A DNA stretch of 64,000 nt. Origin: Halomicrobium salinisoli. GTDB lineage: Archaea > Halobacteriota > Halobacteria > Halobacteriales > Haloarculaceae. The stretch spans positions 3,224,001 through 3,288,000 of the forward strand of contig NZ_CP084463.1 in NCBI RefSeq assembly GCF_020405185.1. The letters run 5' to 3'. The notes below the pieces were generated by a model. That model saw nothing but the letters and a program-made list of their open reading frames with translations, was not told the origin of the DNA and made no database searches. Below, piece by piece: positions 24,598 to 33,695 of the stretch; the first letter of the stretch is position 1; each line of letters starts with the position of its first letter. Made by a program: the position numbers and the translations under genes.

Positions 24598-26187
24598 ATG
24601 AAGGTACTCGTGACGGACCCGATCGCGGACGCGGGTCTGGAACGGCTGCGCGAGGCGGGCCACGAGGTCGAGACCGCCTACGACGTGGAGGGCGAGGAAC
24701 TGCTGGACGCCGTGGCCGACGCCAACGCCATGATCGTCCGCTCGGGGACGGAGGTCACCGAGGAGGTCTTCGAGGCCGCGCCCGAGCTGATCATCGTCGG
24801 CCGGGCCGGCATCGGGGTGGATAACATCGACATCGAGGCCGCGACCGACCACGGCGTCATCGTGGCCAACGCGCCGGAGGGCAACGTCCGCGCCGCCGCG
24901 GAACACTCCGTCGCGATGGCGTTCGCCACGGCCCGTTCGATCCCGCAGGCCCACCAGCGCCTGCGCGACGGCGAGTGGGCCAAGGGCGACTTCCTCGGCA
25001 CCGAGGTCAACAACAAGACCCTGGGCGTCGTCGGCTTCGGCCGCGTCGGCCAGGAGGTCGCCAAGCGCCTCGATCCGCTGGGGATGGATCTGGTCACGTT
25101 CGACCCCTACATCAGCGAGGAGCGCGCCGAGCGCCTCGGCGCCGAACTCGTCGACAGCCTCGACGAGCTGCTGAAGCGCTCCGACTTCATCACCATCCAC
25201 ACGCCGCTGACCGACGAGACGGAGAACATGATCGGCGAGGAGGAGCTCGCCCAGCTGGAAGGCGGCTACGTGATCAACTGCGCTCGCGGCGGCATCGTCG
25301 ACGAGCCCGCCCTCGCCGAGGCCGTCGAGGACGGCATCCTCAAGGGCGCCGCCATCGACGTCTTCGCGGACGAGCCGGTCGACCCGGACAACCCGCTGCT
25401 CGACGTCGACGACGTCGTCGTCACGCCGCACCTCGGCGCCTCGACGGAGGCCGCCCAGGAGAACGTCGCCACCTCCACGGCCGACCAGGTCGTCGCCGCG
25501 TTCAACGACGAGCCCGTCGCCAACGCGCTGAACGCCCCGTCGATGGACGAGGCCTCGTTCCCCGTCATCCAGCCGTACCTGGAACTGGCCGACACCGCCG
25601 GCGAGATCGCGGTCCAGCTGTTCGAGGGCCGCGTCGAGTCCGTCGAGGTCACCTACGCCGGCGACATCGCCGACGAGGACGTCGACATCGTCACCGCCAC
25701 GGCGCTGAAGGGCGTCTTCGAGCCGCTGGAGAGCTCCATCAACGCCGTCAACGCCGAGCGCATCGCCGAGGAACGGGGCATCGACGTCACCGAGTCCAAG
25801 ACCAGCACCTCCGAAGACTTCCAGAGCCTGATCACGGTGACCGTCTCCGACGGCGAGGGCTCCGTCAGCGTCTCCGGCACCCAGTTCGCCGGCGAGGACC
25901 CCCGCATCGTCCGCATCGACGGCTACCGCGTCGACGCCATCCCCCACGGCCACATGCTCGTGGCCCGCAACGAGGACGTTCCCGGCGTCATCGGCTTCAT
26001 CGGCTCCGTGCTGGGCGACCACGACGTCAACATCGCCGGCATGTTCAACGCCCGCGAGGCCCACGGCGGCGAGGCCCTGACCGTCTACAACCTCGACGAC
26101 CCCGTCACCGACGACGTCCTCGAGGAACTCCACGAGGACGCCCGCATCATCGAGACGAAGTACATCTCGCTGGACAACGGCGACTGA
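24598..26187 (+). CDS. serA: D-3-phosphoglycerate dehydrogenase
   Basis: A 529-residue long-form SerA that oxidises 3-phosphoglycerate in the first step of serine synthesis. The substrate domain opens with MKVLVTDPIADAGLERLREA; the NAD-binding motif is GVVGFGRVGQEVAKRL (about 145-160); catalytic Arg, Glu and His lie in NCARGGIVDE and VVTPHLGAST. The C-terminal part holds the intervening ASB-like domain and a final ACT domain (about 450-529) that usually senses serine. ATG 24598 is chosen; an in-frame ATG at 24571 overlaps the presumed promoter. Confidence 0.95.
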   Translation: MKVLVTDPIADAGLERLREAGHEVETAYDVEGEELLDAVADANAMIVRSGTEVTEEVFEAAPELIIVGRAGIGVDNIDIEAATDHGVIVANAPEGNVRAAAEHSVAMAFATARSIPQAHQRLRDGEWAKGDFLGTEVNNKTLGVVGFGRVGQEVAKRLDPLGMDLVTFDPYISEERAERLGAELVDSLDELLKRSDFITIHTPLTDETENMIGEEELAQLEGGYVINCARGGIVDEPALAEAVEDGILKGAAIDVFADEPVDPDNPLLDVDDVVVTPHLGASTEAAQENVATSTADQVVAAFNDEPVANALNAPSMDEASFPVIQPYLELADTAGEIAVQLFEGRVESVEVTYAGDIADEDVDIVTATALKGVFEPLESSINAVNAERIAEERGIDVTESKTSTSEDFQSLITVTVSDGEGSVSVSGTQFAGEDPRIVRIDGYRVDAIPHGHMLVARNEDVPGVIGFIGSVLGDHDVNIAGMFNAREAHGGEALTVYNLDDPVTDDVLEELHEDARIIETKYISLDNGD

Positions 26188-26239
26188 CGACCGTCTCGCT
26201 ACGGAACCCGGATCCGCCGGGTTCGTCGGCGTAGCTACC

Positions 26240-26254
26240 AGAAACTCCGTTTCT
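26240..26254. repeat. Triloop palindrome downstream of serA
   Basis: Perfect stem agaaac / gtttct with loop tcc, lying between the convergent serA and PGF-CTERM genes. It is not followed by a T run. Confidence 0.4.
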
Positions 26255-26363
26255 CGACGTCGCAACCCGCTCCGAGGAAAAGCGGCTGTGCAGTCGGTGC
26301 CGATCAGTGACGAGCGGCAGCGACGTCGGTGTCGATCAGCGAAGCAAAACGGCTAGTCGGTGA

Positions 26364-27635
26364 TTACGCCCGCCGCGTCGCAGCCAGCCCGAGCAGGCCG
26401 GCCGCGACCAGCGCGGCGACGAGGCCGAAGCCGGGGCCGTCACCGGCGGTCGGCGTCGGCGTCGGCTCGGTGACCGTCTCGACGTTTGTCTCCTCGTCAC
26501 CGTCGGTCGTCTCAGGGGCGTTGCCCTCCGTGGACTCCTCGGTGCCGTCGGCCGTGGCCGTCTCCGTGCCGCTCTCCGTCGTCTCCGACTCGTTGGTCGA
26601 GTCGTCGGTCATCGCGATCTGGCGCTCGGAGAAGTGGTTCACGGCCACGAGCACGTCGGCGCTGGCGTCCGCGCTCGCGTCCTGGCGGACGAGGAACCGC
26701 GACTCGTTGCCCTCCTCGATCGCGCTCTCGAGTTCGCCGTAGCTGGAGGCCTCGGCGGCGGCCTCGCCGTCGACGCGGACCGAGAGGTTCTCAGTGACGT
26801 CGAGGGCCTGCTCGGAGACCGTCGTGATGATCACGCGGCCCTCGTGTTGGGTGCGCTCGGCGGTCACGTTCACCGCGCCCTCGCCGTAGCTGGTCACGTT
26901 GACGCGCGTGTCGTTGCCGTACTCGACGGCGTCGGCCGCGAGCTCGGACCCGTCCTCGCCGGACTGGGTCACGTAGGCCTCGGCGGTCGCGGTGCCGTTG
27001 ACGATCATCCGCTCCTGCTGTTCGTCGTCCGCCTCGCGCTCGCTCTCGTAGGAGCGGAAGACCAGTTGCGCGTCCTCAGAGAGGCTCGCGCTGACGTTGC
27101 CGCCGTCGTTGACCTGGACCGAGCCGTTCCCCACGACGAGGAAGGCGCCGTCGCGGCCGTCCTCGCGGGTGACGACGACGCGCTCGTCGCTCTCGGCGCT
27201 GGCCTCGGCGCCGCCGGAGACGTTGGCCGTGACGTACTGGGACCCGTTGCCGGCCGAGACCACGAGGATCCCGCGCGGGTTGTCGTGGGCCGTCAGCTCG
27301 GCGCCGCTGTCGGCCGTCACGGTCGCGCTGGTCTCCGTCCGGGCGCCGAGCGACAGGGCCGCGCCGGCGATGTCGCTCATCGCGGAGAGGCCGACGTCGA
27401 CCCCGACGCCGGCGTCGCTCTCGACGGCGCTCTGTGAGTTCACCGCCACGGACTCCAGCACCGTCTCGCCGCCGACGCCGTAGTCGACGACGGCGTCGTT
27501 CGACGTCTCGAAGGAGACGTGCGCGCCAGCGTACCCCTCGGACTGCTGTGCCCCCATCGCGGCGCCGGTGGCCGGCAGCGCGCCTGCCAGCACGAGCGCC
27601 GCAGCTATCGCGATACTCGCCAGTGTTCTGGTCAT
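26364..27635 (-). CDS. Secreted PGF-CTERM surface protein, beta-rich
   Basis: A 423-residue exported protein. Residues 1-28 are a Sec signal peptide ending ALPATGAAMGA. The mature part is rich in short beta-strand repeats with many N-x-S/T sites, suggesting glycosylation. A Thr/Glu-rich spacer (about 345-390) precedes the C-terminal sorting tail: PTPTPTAGDGPGFGLVAALV, a hydrophobic helix, and TRRA. This PGF-CTERM signal is cut and lipid-anchored by archaeosortase A. No artA gene is in the window. No catalytic domain seen. Confidence 0.8.
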   Translation of the reverse strand: MTRTLASIAIAAALVLAGALPATGAAMGAQQSEGYAGAHVSFETSNDAVVDYGVGGETVLESVAVNSQSAVESDAGVGVDVGLSAMSDIAGAALSLGARTETSATVTADSGAELTAHDNPRGILVVSAGNGSQYVTANVSGGAEASAESDERVVVTREDGRDGAFLVVGNGSVQVNDGGNVSASLSEDAQLVFRSYESEREADDEQQERMIVNGTATAEAYVTQSGEDGSELAADAVEYGNDTRVNVTSYGEGAVNVTAERTQHEGRVIITTVSEQALDVTENLSVRVDGEAAAEASSYGELESAIEEGNESRFLVRQDASADASADVLVAVNHFSERQIAMTDDSTNESETTESGTETATADGTEESTEGNAPETTDGDEETNVETVTEPTPTPTAGDGPGFGLVAALVAAGLLGLAATRRA

Positions 27636-27813
27636 CGCACCCGGAACTGTCTCGCACTGGGAGATAGGCTATGGGGCAAAATGATTAGGTCCAATCACCA
27701 TCGACCATGATGTCGTCTGGTAGTTACGACGAAACCTATCGTATAGAACCAATAGAACAGTGGGCGACTACCGGCCCGTCGCTCGTCCGGTCGCGGTGCT
27801 CTGGCTCCCCGGC

Positions 27814-28065
27814 TCAGGTCCCGAAGAGTCCGGACAGGAGGCCGTCGCCGTCGTCCGCCGCCTCGCGCTCGCGCAACAGTCGCTCGTACTGTTCGACGAC
27901 GTCCTCGCGCCGCTCGCGCTCCCGCTGGAGCTCCCGTTCCAGCTCCGCGATTCGCTCGCAGAGGAGCCGGCGCTCGAGGGCCACGTACGACGGCTCCGGT
28001 CGCACGCGCCGCCGGGTGGTGACGTCGGGGCCGTCCGCCTCGCTACGGGTGGTGTCCGCGGACAT
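27814..28065 (-). CDS. Small coiled-coil protein
   Basis: An 83-residue charged protein. The centre (YVALERRLLCERIAELEREL, then QRERERREDVVEQYERLLRE) is a long heptad-patterned helix; the C-terminus (DGLLSGLFGT) is short and hydrophobic. ATG 28065 is preferred over the TTG two codons upstream. It may be a partner or scaffold protein; no family known to me. Confidence 0.6.
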   Translation of the reverse strand: MSADTTRSEADGPDVTTRRRVRPEPSYVALERRLLCERIAELERELQRERERREDVVEQYERLLREREAADDGDGLLSGLFGT

Positions 28066-28217
28066 GGACAACCGTACGACACGAAGTCACAAAAGTCCGC
28101 GTCGGACGGACGCATGACGGGTGCACGACGCTCTCAGACGCCCGAAATCGATGGTATAGCCGATCCCTGCGCTCCCCGAAGCCGGCCGTTACACGGCGGG
28201 GTCTGATCCCGTCCGGA

Positions 28218-29519
28218 TCAGCCCTCGAGGTGGTCCAGCACGGCGTCCGTGTCGTCGGGGACCGGCTCGGGGTCGGACCCGGCGGCGGCGGCCGCGTCGG
28301 GGTCCTTGAGCAGGTGACCGGTCGTCAGGCAGACGACCTGCTCGTCGTCGTCCACCGCGCCGCGCTCGCGGAGCTTCCGCAGGCCGGCGACGCTGGCGGC
28401 GGAGGCGGGCTCGACGCCGACGCCCTCGCCGGCCAGGTCGCGCTGGGCCTCGGTGATCGCCTCGTCGCTGACGGCGACGGCGGTCCCGCCGGTCTCGCGG
28501 ATGCCGGGCAGCGCCTTCGGCGCGTTGACGGGGTTGCCGATCCGGATGGCCGTCGCGATGGTCTCGACGTCCTCCCAGCGGCGGACCTCGTCGTTGCCCT
28601 CCTCGACCGCCTCGACCATCGGCGCCGCGCCCTCGGCCTGGACGCCGGTGAGCTTCGGCACCTCGTCCTCGTCGAGGGCGCCCGCCTTCACCAGTTCGCG
28701 GAAGCACTTGTACAGCGCCGCGGTGTTACCGGCGTTGCCGACGGGCAGGACGATGCGGTCGGGGACCTCGCCGTAGTCGTCGCGGAACTGCTCTAACATC
28801 TCCAGGCCGATGGTCTTCTGGCCCTCCAGGCGGAAGGGGTTCAGCGAGTTCAGCAGGTAGGCCTCGCCGCGGCCGGCCAGGTCCTGGACGATGTCCAGAC
28901 AGCGGTCGAAGTTGCCGTCGACCTCGAGGATGCGCGCGCCGTGCAGCGCCGCCTGTGCGACCTTGCCCGCGGCGACCTTCCCCGCCGGGAGCAGGACGAG
29001 CGTCTCCAGGCCCGCGCGGGCGCCGTAGGCCGCCAGCGCCGCGGAGGTGTTGCCCGTCGACGCGCACGCCAGCCGATCCACGCCGACTTCCTGGGCCACG
29101 CGCACGCCCACGGTCATGCCGCGGTCCTTGAACGAGCCGGTCGGGTTCATCCCCTCGTGCTTGATCCGCAGGGCGTCGACGCCCACGTCGTCCTCCAGGC
29201 GCGGGACGCGATGGAGGGGCGTGCCGCCCTCGGGGAGGGTCACGCTTCCGGCGGCTTCGCCGCCTCCATTCGAGGCGCTACGCGCCTCGCTCGCCTCGAA
29301 GGGCAGTGCGTCGCTGTAGCGCCAGACGCTGCGCTCGCCCTCGAAGTCGTCCCACGTCGGGAGGTCGGCGTAGCGGACCTCCAGCAGGCCGTCGCAGTCG
29401 TCGCAGGTGTACCGGATCGCCTCGAAGGGCGCGAACGTCTCCCCGCACTCGACGCAGGCCAGCCAGACGCCGTCGTCGGCGACGGCCGGCACGTCGTCCC
29501 GGAGCTGTAGATCTGCCAT
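28218..29519 (-). CDS. thrC: Threonine synthase
   Basis: A 433-residue PLP enzyme that converts O-phosphohomoserine to threonine. A zinc-ribbon-like N-terminus (CVECGETF, CDDCDG) is usual for archaeal ThrC. The PLP lysine is K131 in NPTGSFKDRG; ASTGNTSAALAAYGA binds the phosphate. Residues ~75-92 (EASEARSASNGGGEAAGS) are an extra low-complexity loop encoded by two palindromes (29250-29289). Start ATG 29519 gives the standard N-terminus. Confidence 0.93.
   Translation of the reverse strand: MADLQLRDDVPAVADDGVWLACVECGETFAPFEAIRYTCDDCDGLLEVRYADLPTWDDFEGERSVWRYSDALPFEASEARSASNGGGEAAGSVTLPEGGTPLHRVPRLEDDVGVDALRIKHEGMNPTGSFKDRGMTVGVRVAQEVGVDRLACASTGNTSAALAAYGARAGLETLVLLPAGKVAAGKVAQAALHGARILEVDGNFDRCLDIVQDLAGRGEAYLLNSLNPFRLEGQKTIGLEMLEQFRDDYGEVPDRIVLPVGNAGNTAALYKCFRELVKAGALDEDEVPKLTGVQAEGAAPMVEAVEEGNDEVRRWEDVETIATAIRIGNPVNAPKALPGIRETGGTAVAVSDEAITEAQRDLAGEGVGVEPASAASVAGLRKLRERGAVDDDEQVVCLTTGHLLKDPDAAAAAGSDPEPVPDDTDAVLDHLEG
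29250..29289. repeat. Two triloop palindromes inside thrC
   Basis: First: stem ggcggc / gccgcc, loop ttc (29250-29264). Second: stem cgaggcgc / gcgcctcg, loop tac (29271-29289). The second shares its core with the glyS palindrome at 21709. Both code in frame for an extra loop. Confidence 0.6.
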
Positions 29520-29602
29520 TACCGGCCGGAGGGACCCTGTGCTCAAAAGTCCACCCACTTTGCAGCCTCGGCAGTCCGGAACCGGACCCGTCGCACATCG
29601 AC

Positions 29603-30583
29603 CTACAGCGCCGTCACGAGCGCCTCGCCGTCGCGCTCGAAGGTCGCGCCGTAGCCCGCCGACCGCTCACGCATCGTCTCCCGGCACCACTCGGCGACGG
29701 CTCCCGTCGCCCGGTGGACCGCGCAGTCGCTGATCTCGACGGGCACCAGCCGCAGCTCGCGCAGCTCGCCGTCCTCGCCCACCGTCACCTCGAACAGGAA
29801 GCTCCGGTCGTTGCGGAGGTCCGGGTCCACACGGTAGTCGTCGACGAAGTCGCCGCAGTCGTAGAGGATCGCTCCCTCGGGCCGCGACTCGACGGTCTTG
29901 AACGCGTGGGCGCTGTGGCCGTGGACGAGGTCGACGCCCCGCTCCAGCAGCCACCGGCCGAACCGCTCGTGCTCGTCGAAGGGCTCGGCGACCATGTTCG
30001 GCCCCCAGTGCAGCGAGGCCACGAGCAGGTCCGGATCCCGTTCGCGGGCGCGAGCCAGCGACCGCTCGATCAGGTCGCGGCCCTCCGGACCGAGCTCGGC
30101 CCGCGCGACGCCGGGACTATCGGGCCCGGCGGCGAACTCCGGCGTGTTGTCCGTCAGCGAGACGAACGCCACGGTGAGGTCGCCCACCGCGACGGTCGCG
30201 GGCGCCAGCGCCTCGCGTTCGTCGCGGCCGGCGCCCGAGCGGGCGATGCCGGCCCCGTCGAGGGCGTCCAGCGTGTCGACCAGCGCGACCTCCTCGAAGT
30301 CCAGCAGGTGGTTGTTCGCCAGGGTCGCCCAGTCGACGCCGGCCCGCTCCAGCGCCGGCACGGCCCACTCGAGGTCGGCGCGGAAGTGGAAGGGTCGGTG
30401 GGTCCGCTCCCACCGCTGCCCCCGCTGCGAGAGGCAACACTCCAGGTTGACGAACAGGGCGTCCAGTCCGCGCAGGTGCTCCAGCAGGTCGCCCCACACC
30501 GCGTCGACCGACCGCCGGCGCTGGCGCTCGTCGACCGTGCGGCCGAGCATCACGTCGCCCGTGAAGCCGACCGTCTGTGGCAT
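29603..30583 (-). CDS. CapA-family metallophosphatase-like protein
   Basis: A 326-residue protein of the CapA/PgsA family. Family marks are the start GFTGDVMLGRTVDE, FVNLECCLS (residue ~52), LANNHLLDF, and GHSAHAFKTVES in the second half; these supply metal ligands of a calcineurin-like fold. CapA proteins belong to poly-gamma-glutamate synthesis in Bacillus, but many homologues have unknown substrates, and no other pgs gene is nearby. No signal peptide or membrane helix is seen with ATG 30583, so it may be cytoplasmic. Confidence 0.8.
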   Translation of the reverse strand: MPQTVGFTGDVMLGRTVDERQRRRSVDAVWGDLLEHLRGLDALFVNLECCLSQRGQRWERTHRPFHFRADLEWAVPALERAGVDWATLANNHLLDFEEVALVDTLDALDGAGIARSGAGRDEREALAPATVAVGDLTVAFVSLTDNTPEFAAGPDSPGVARAELGPEGRDLIERSLARARERDPDLLVASLHWGPNMVAEPFDEHERFGRWLLERGVDLVHGHSAHAFKTVESRPEGAILYDCGDFVDDYRVDPDLRNDRSFLFEVTVGEDGELRELRLVPVEISDCAVHRATGAVAEWCRETMRERSAGYGATFERDGEALVTAL

Positions 30584-30702
30584 ACGGTATCGTACTCCCC
30601 GCCTCCGCAAAAGCGTGCGGTCGACGGAGAGTCGTCGACCGGTCCGGACTGCCCGTGGTAGTCAGCCCCAGGCTTACGGTTCCGGCACGCCTCTCACAGG
30701 GT

Positions 30703-32079
30703 ATGGCCGCGCTCACGGACCCCGTCGACGTCGGCGGCGTCGCGGTGCCCAATCGACTCTATCGCGCGCCGGTACTGGAGTGCGCCGGGACGGGCGAGGG
30801 CGCCGTCGACGCGCTGATCGACGAGCTGGCGCCCACGGCCGCCTCCGGCGTGGGCCTGGTCTTCCAGGGGGCCAGCGTCGTCACGGCCGAGAGCGGCTGC
30901 GCGGCGCCGAACATGACGCGCGTCCACGACCCCGAGTTCGTCGCCGAACTGGAGCGGCTGACCGGGACGGTCCACGACCACGGCGGCCGTATCTTCGTGC
31001 AGCTCGCCCAGGGCGGGCTCCGGAGCCTGGAGGCCTGGCACGCGGGCCACCGCGAGCGGAATCCGGAGGTCGAACAGCTGGCCGTCTCGCGGCCGCCGTG
31101 GCAGCTGCGGCTGCTGGACCGGGTCGGCCTCGTCGACCTCTCGCCGCGGGTCCTCTCGACCGACGAGGTGTACGACCTCGCCGAGCAGTTCGGGCGTGCG
31201 GCCGGGTACGCCGCCGACGCGGGGTACGACGGCATCCACCTCTCCGGGGCGAACATGGGCATCGTCCAGCAGTTCTGCTCGCCGCTGTACAACCGCCGGG
31301 ACGACGAGTTCGGGACGGGGGCGGACGAGCCGCCGGGCAGCGGCGGCCTGCGCTTTCTCGAGGCGGTGCACGACGCCGTCCGCGAGCACGCCGGCGACGT
31401 CCCGCTGGTCACGAAGGTGCCCGCGGAGACGGCCGCCCCGAGTTTCGTACGAAGGCACCTTTCGTTCGAGGACGGCGTTCGCCTCGCGACACGGACGGCC
31501 GAGGCCGGCTACGACGCCGTCGTCCCGGTCGATGTCTCGACGTTCTGGGACATGAGCGTGATCCGGGGGAAGTTCCCGGAGCGGGCGTGGTCGGCCGCGG
31601 AGCTGCAGTCCGGTTACGCGGCGGCGTTCGGCGGGCCGGTGCGAGCGCGCGCCGTCCGGCTGCTCAACCGCGTCCAGGCGCGGGGGTTCGACCGCGAACC
31701 CGGCTGGAACGCCGACCTCTGTCGGGCGGTCCGGCGGCGCGTCGACGTCCCGGTGCTCTGCGAGGGCGGGATCCGCGAGCGGGCGACCTGCGAGCGGCTG
31801 CTGGGCGACGACGCCTCGCCGGCCGCGGCGGACCTCGTTGGGATGGCGCGCCCCTTCTACGCGGAGCCGCGGCTGGGCGCCCGCCTCCTCGCGGGCGAGG
31901 ACGCCCTCTGTGCGAGCTGTAACAACTGCACCGTTCCGCAGGCGGCGGGCGAGCCCGGTCGGTGTCGGACTCCTTCGGTCGTCCGCGAGCGGGCGACACT
32001 GGAGCGGGCAGGGGCCTACGAGCGGCGCGGCGGGTCCGGGGACGAGGGAACGGTGGCCGACGAGCGGGAGGGCGAGTGA
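30703..32079 (+). CDS. NADH:flavin oxidoreductase, old yellow enzyme family with Fe-S cysteines
   Basis: A 458-residue FMN-dependent TIM-barrel. The N-terminus (VPNRLYRAPVLECAGT), QLAQGGLRS, DGIHLSGANMGIVQQFCSPL and GGIRERATCERLL follow the order of old yellow enzymes of the 2,4-dienoyl-CoA reductase group. Near the C-terminus CASCNNCTVPQAAGEPGRC offers four cysteines for a 4Fe-4S cluster. The second Rossmann domain of full dienoyl-CoA reductases is absent. It lies in line with the alpha/beta hydrolase near the PHA genes, so a role in acyl-CoA or enone reduction is possible. Confidence 0.82.
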   Translation: MAALTDPVDVGGVAVPNRLYRAPVLECAGTGEGAVDALIDELAPTAASGVGLVFQGASVVTAESGCAAPNMTRVHDPEFVAELERLTGTVHDHGGRIFVQLAQGGLRSLEAWHAGHRERNPEVEQLAVSRPPWQLRLLDRVGLVDLSPRVLSTDEVYDLAEQFGRAAGYAADAGYDGIHLSGANMGIVQQFCSPLYNRRDDEFGTGADEPPGSGGLRFLEAVHDAVREHAGDVPLVTKVPAETAAPSFVRRHLSFEDGVRLATRTAEAGYDAVVPVDVSTFWDMSVIRGKFPERAWSAAELQSGYAAAFGGPVRARAVRLLNRVQARGFDREPGWNADLCRAVRRRVDVPVLCEGGIRERATCERLLGDDASPAAADLVGMARPFYAEPRLGARLLAGEDALCASCNNCTVPQAAGEPGRCRTPSVVRERATLERAGAYERRGGSGDEGTVADEREGE

Positions 32080-32136
32080 GAGTCACTTGCGCACCGAAGC
32101 GAAGACTCATCCGGGTCCGTCCCCGAAACCATTCCA

Positions 32137-32997
32137 ATGAATGACACCCGGTCCGAGCGATCCCGTCCGACGAACGACGTCCGGTCCGAGCGGGTCGAGC
32201 TGTCGGTCGACGGCGACGACGTCGGCGTGCGGTACCTCGCCGGCGGCGACGGGCCGCCGCTGGTCCTCTGTCACGGCATCGGCCTCGACGCGGCCTCCGT
32301 CTCCTGGCGCCACGTACTCCCGTCGCTGGCCGACGACTACGCGGTGTACGCGCCGGACCTCCCCGGCCACGGCGAGAGCGACAAGCCCCGCCGGACGTAC
32401 ACGACCGACTACTACGTAAACGTTCTGCGGGAGTTCCTCTCGGAACTCGGCGTCGGCGGCGCGGGGCTGGTCGGTACCTCGATGGGCGGCGCGGTGACGC
32501 TCGGCCACGCGCTGGACGGCGGCGACCCCGCGCGGCTGGTGCTGGTGGACAGCTACGGGCTGGGCGCGGACGCCCACTGGCGGGGCGCGATGAGCGCCGC
32601 GCTGCGGGTACCCTTCGCGGACGACCTGATGCTGGGGACGATGGGCACGCGCGCGGGAGTGCGGACGCACCTCAGCGGGCTGGTCGACGGGACGCCCGCG
32701 GACGACCTGGTCGAGGACGTCGCCGGGACGGTGTCGTCGTCGACGATGCGCACGCTGCGGAGCTGGCAGCGCCACGAGTTCCGGCCGGACGGGCTGCGGA
32801 CGAACTACCTCGATCGACTGGGCGAGGTGGACGTGCCGACGACGCTGCTACACGGGCGAACGGATCCGCTCTTTCCCGTCTCGTGGTCGGAGCGGGCCCA
32901 CGAGCGAATTCGGAACAGCGAGCTGGAGGTGGTCGAGAACTGCGGTCACTGGCTACCGCGCGAACGACCGGCGGCGGTCGAGCGGGCGCTCTCGTAG
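32137..32997 (+). CDS. Alpha/beta-fold hydrolase
   Basis: A 286-residue soluble hydrolase. The oxyanion HG motif is LCHGIGLD, the nucleophile elbow is VGTSMGGAV (Ser near residue 112), the acid is probably D of GRTDPLFPV, and the histidine is in NCGHWLPRERP. It starts 57 nt after the flavin oxidoreductase and is convergent with phaJ. Its ester substrate cannot be told; the neighbourhood allows a role in acyl or PHA metabolism. Confidence 0.8.
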   Translation: MNDTRSERSRPTNDVRSERVELSVDGDDVGVRYLAGGDGPPLVLCHGIGLDAASVSWRHVLPSLADDYAVYAPDLPGHGESDKPRRTYTTDYYVNVLREFLSELGVGGAGLVGTSMGGAVTLGHALDGGDPARLVLVDSYGLGADAHWRGAMSAALRVPFADDLMLGTMGTRAGVRTHLSGLVDGTPADDLVEDVAGTVSSSTMRTLRSWQRHEFRPDGLRTNYLDRLGEVDVPTTLLHGRTDPLFPVSWSERAHERIRNSELEVVENCGHWLPRERPAAVERALS

Positions 32998-33015
32998 CGG
33001 GCACCCGGAAGCCGT

Positions 33016-33074
33016 CTTCCGGGACTGAGTCGTCCTCCGGGACTGAGTCGTCCTTCGGGACTCGGTCAGTCGTC
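33016..33074. repeat. 18-bp tandem repeat
   Basis: The unit gggactgagtcgtcctcc begins at 33021, 33039 and 33057 with few changes; a fourth, degenerate end follows at the phaJ stop. It fills the gap between two convergent genes. Confidence 0.6.
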
Positions 33075-33683
33075 CTCGGGGAGGTCGTCGATCAGGACGA
33101 CGGCCTCGCCGTCGATGACGACGTCGTCCTCGTCGACGACGCGGGTGGTCAGTCTGTACTGGTCGTCGCCCAGGTCCTCGACGATCTCGACCTCGGCGGT
33201 GACCCGGTCGCCGATGCGAACGGGGTTGTGGAACTCGAGGTCCTGCGAGAGGTAGATAGTCAGCCCCGGCAGCCGCGCGAGCGCGGCGCTGATCAGGCCG
33301 CCGACGAGCGTCCCGTGAGCGATCCGGCCCCGGAAGCGCGTCTTGCCGGCGAACTCGTCGTCGAGGTGCAGCGGGTTCGTGTCGCCGCTGGCGGCGGCGA
33401 ACTGCTTGACGTCCTCGTCGGAGATGCGCTTGCTGAACTCGACGCGGTCGCCGACGCCCAGCCGGTCCGGGTGGTCCTCGCTGATCTCGACTGTCCACTC
33501 CGCCAACTCCTCGTCGGGCTCGATGCGCTCCGCTGGTGCGGGTTCGGACCCGTTCTCGTCGGCGGGGTCGACACCGAATGCGGCGAAGGCTGCCCGGTTG
33601 GCCGCAACGACGCTGTTGAACATGTGAGTGGAGGTCTCCGTCCAGGCGTCCAACAACGTGTTCCGGTTCGATTGCGAACTCAT
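33066..33683 (-). CDS. phaJ: MaoC-like (R)-enoyl-CoA hydratase
   Basis: A 205-residue hotdog-fold hydratase with a ~75-residue N-terminal helical extension. The catalytic Asp/His motif is SGDTNPLHLDDEFA (about residue 108-121), followed by IAHGTLVGGLIS, the MaoC signature. It turns enoyl-CoA from fatty acid oxidation into (R)-3-hydroxyacyl-CoA, the precursor for PHA. Divergent from phaR; a palindrome lies between its TATA box and start codon. Confidence 0.85.
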   Translation of the reverse strand: MSSQSNRNTLLDAWTETSTHMFNSVVAANRAAFAAFGVDPADENGSEPAPAERIEPDEELAEWTVEISEDHPDRLGVGDRVEFSKRISDEDVKQFAAASGDTNPLHLDDEFAGKTRFRGRIAHGTLVGGLISAALARLPGLTIYLSQDLEFHNPVRIGDRVTAEVEIVEDLGDDQYRLTTRVVDEDDVVIDGEAVVLIDDLPEDD

Positions 33684-33695
33684 CGACGCTTGTGT

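Noticed and set aside
33001..33074. CRISPR-like array
   Set aside because: The repeats are direct and contiguous with no spacers; no cas gene is in the window.
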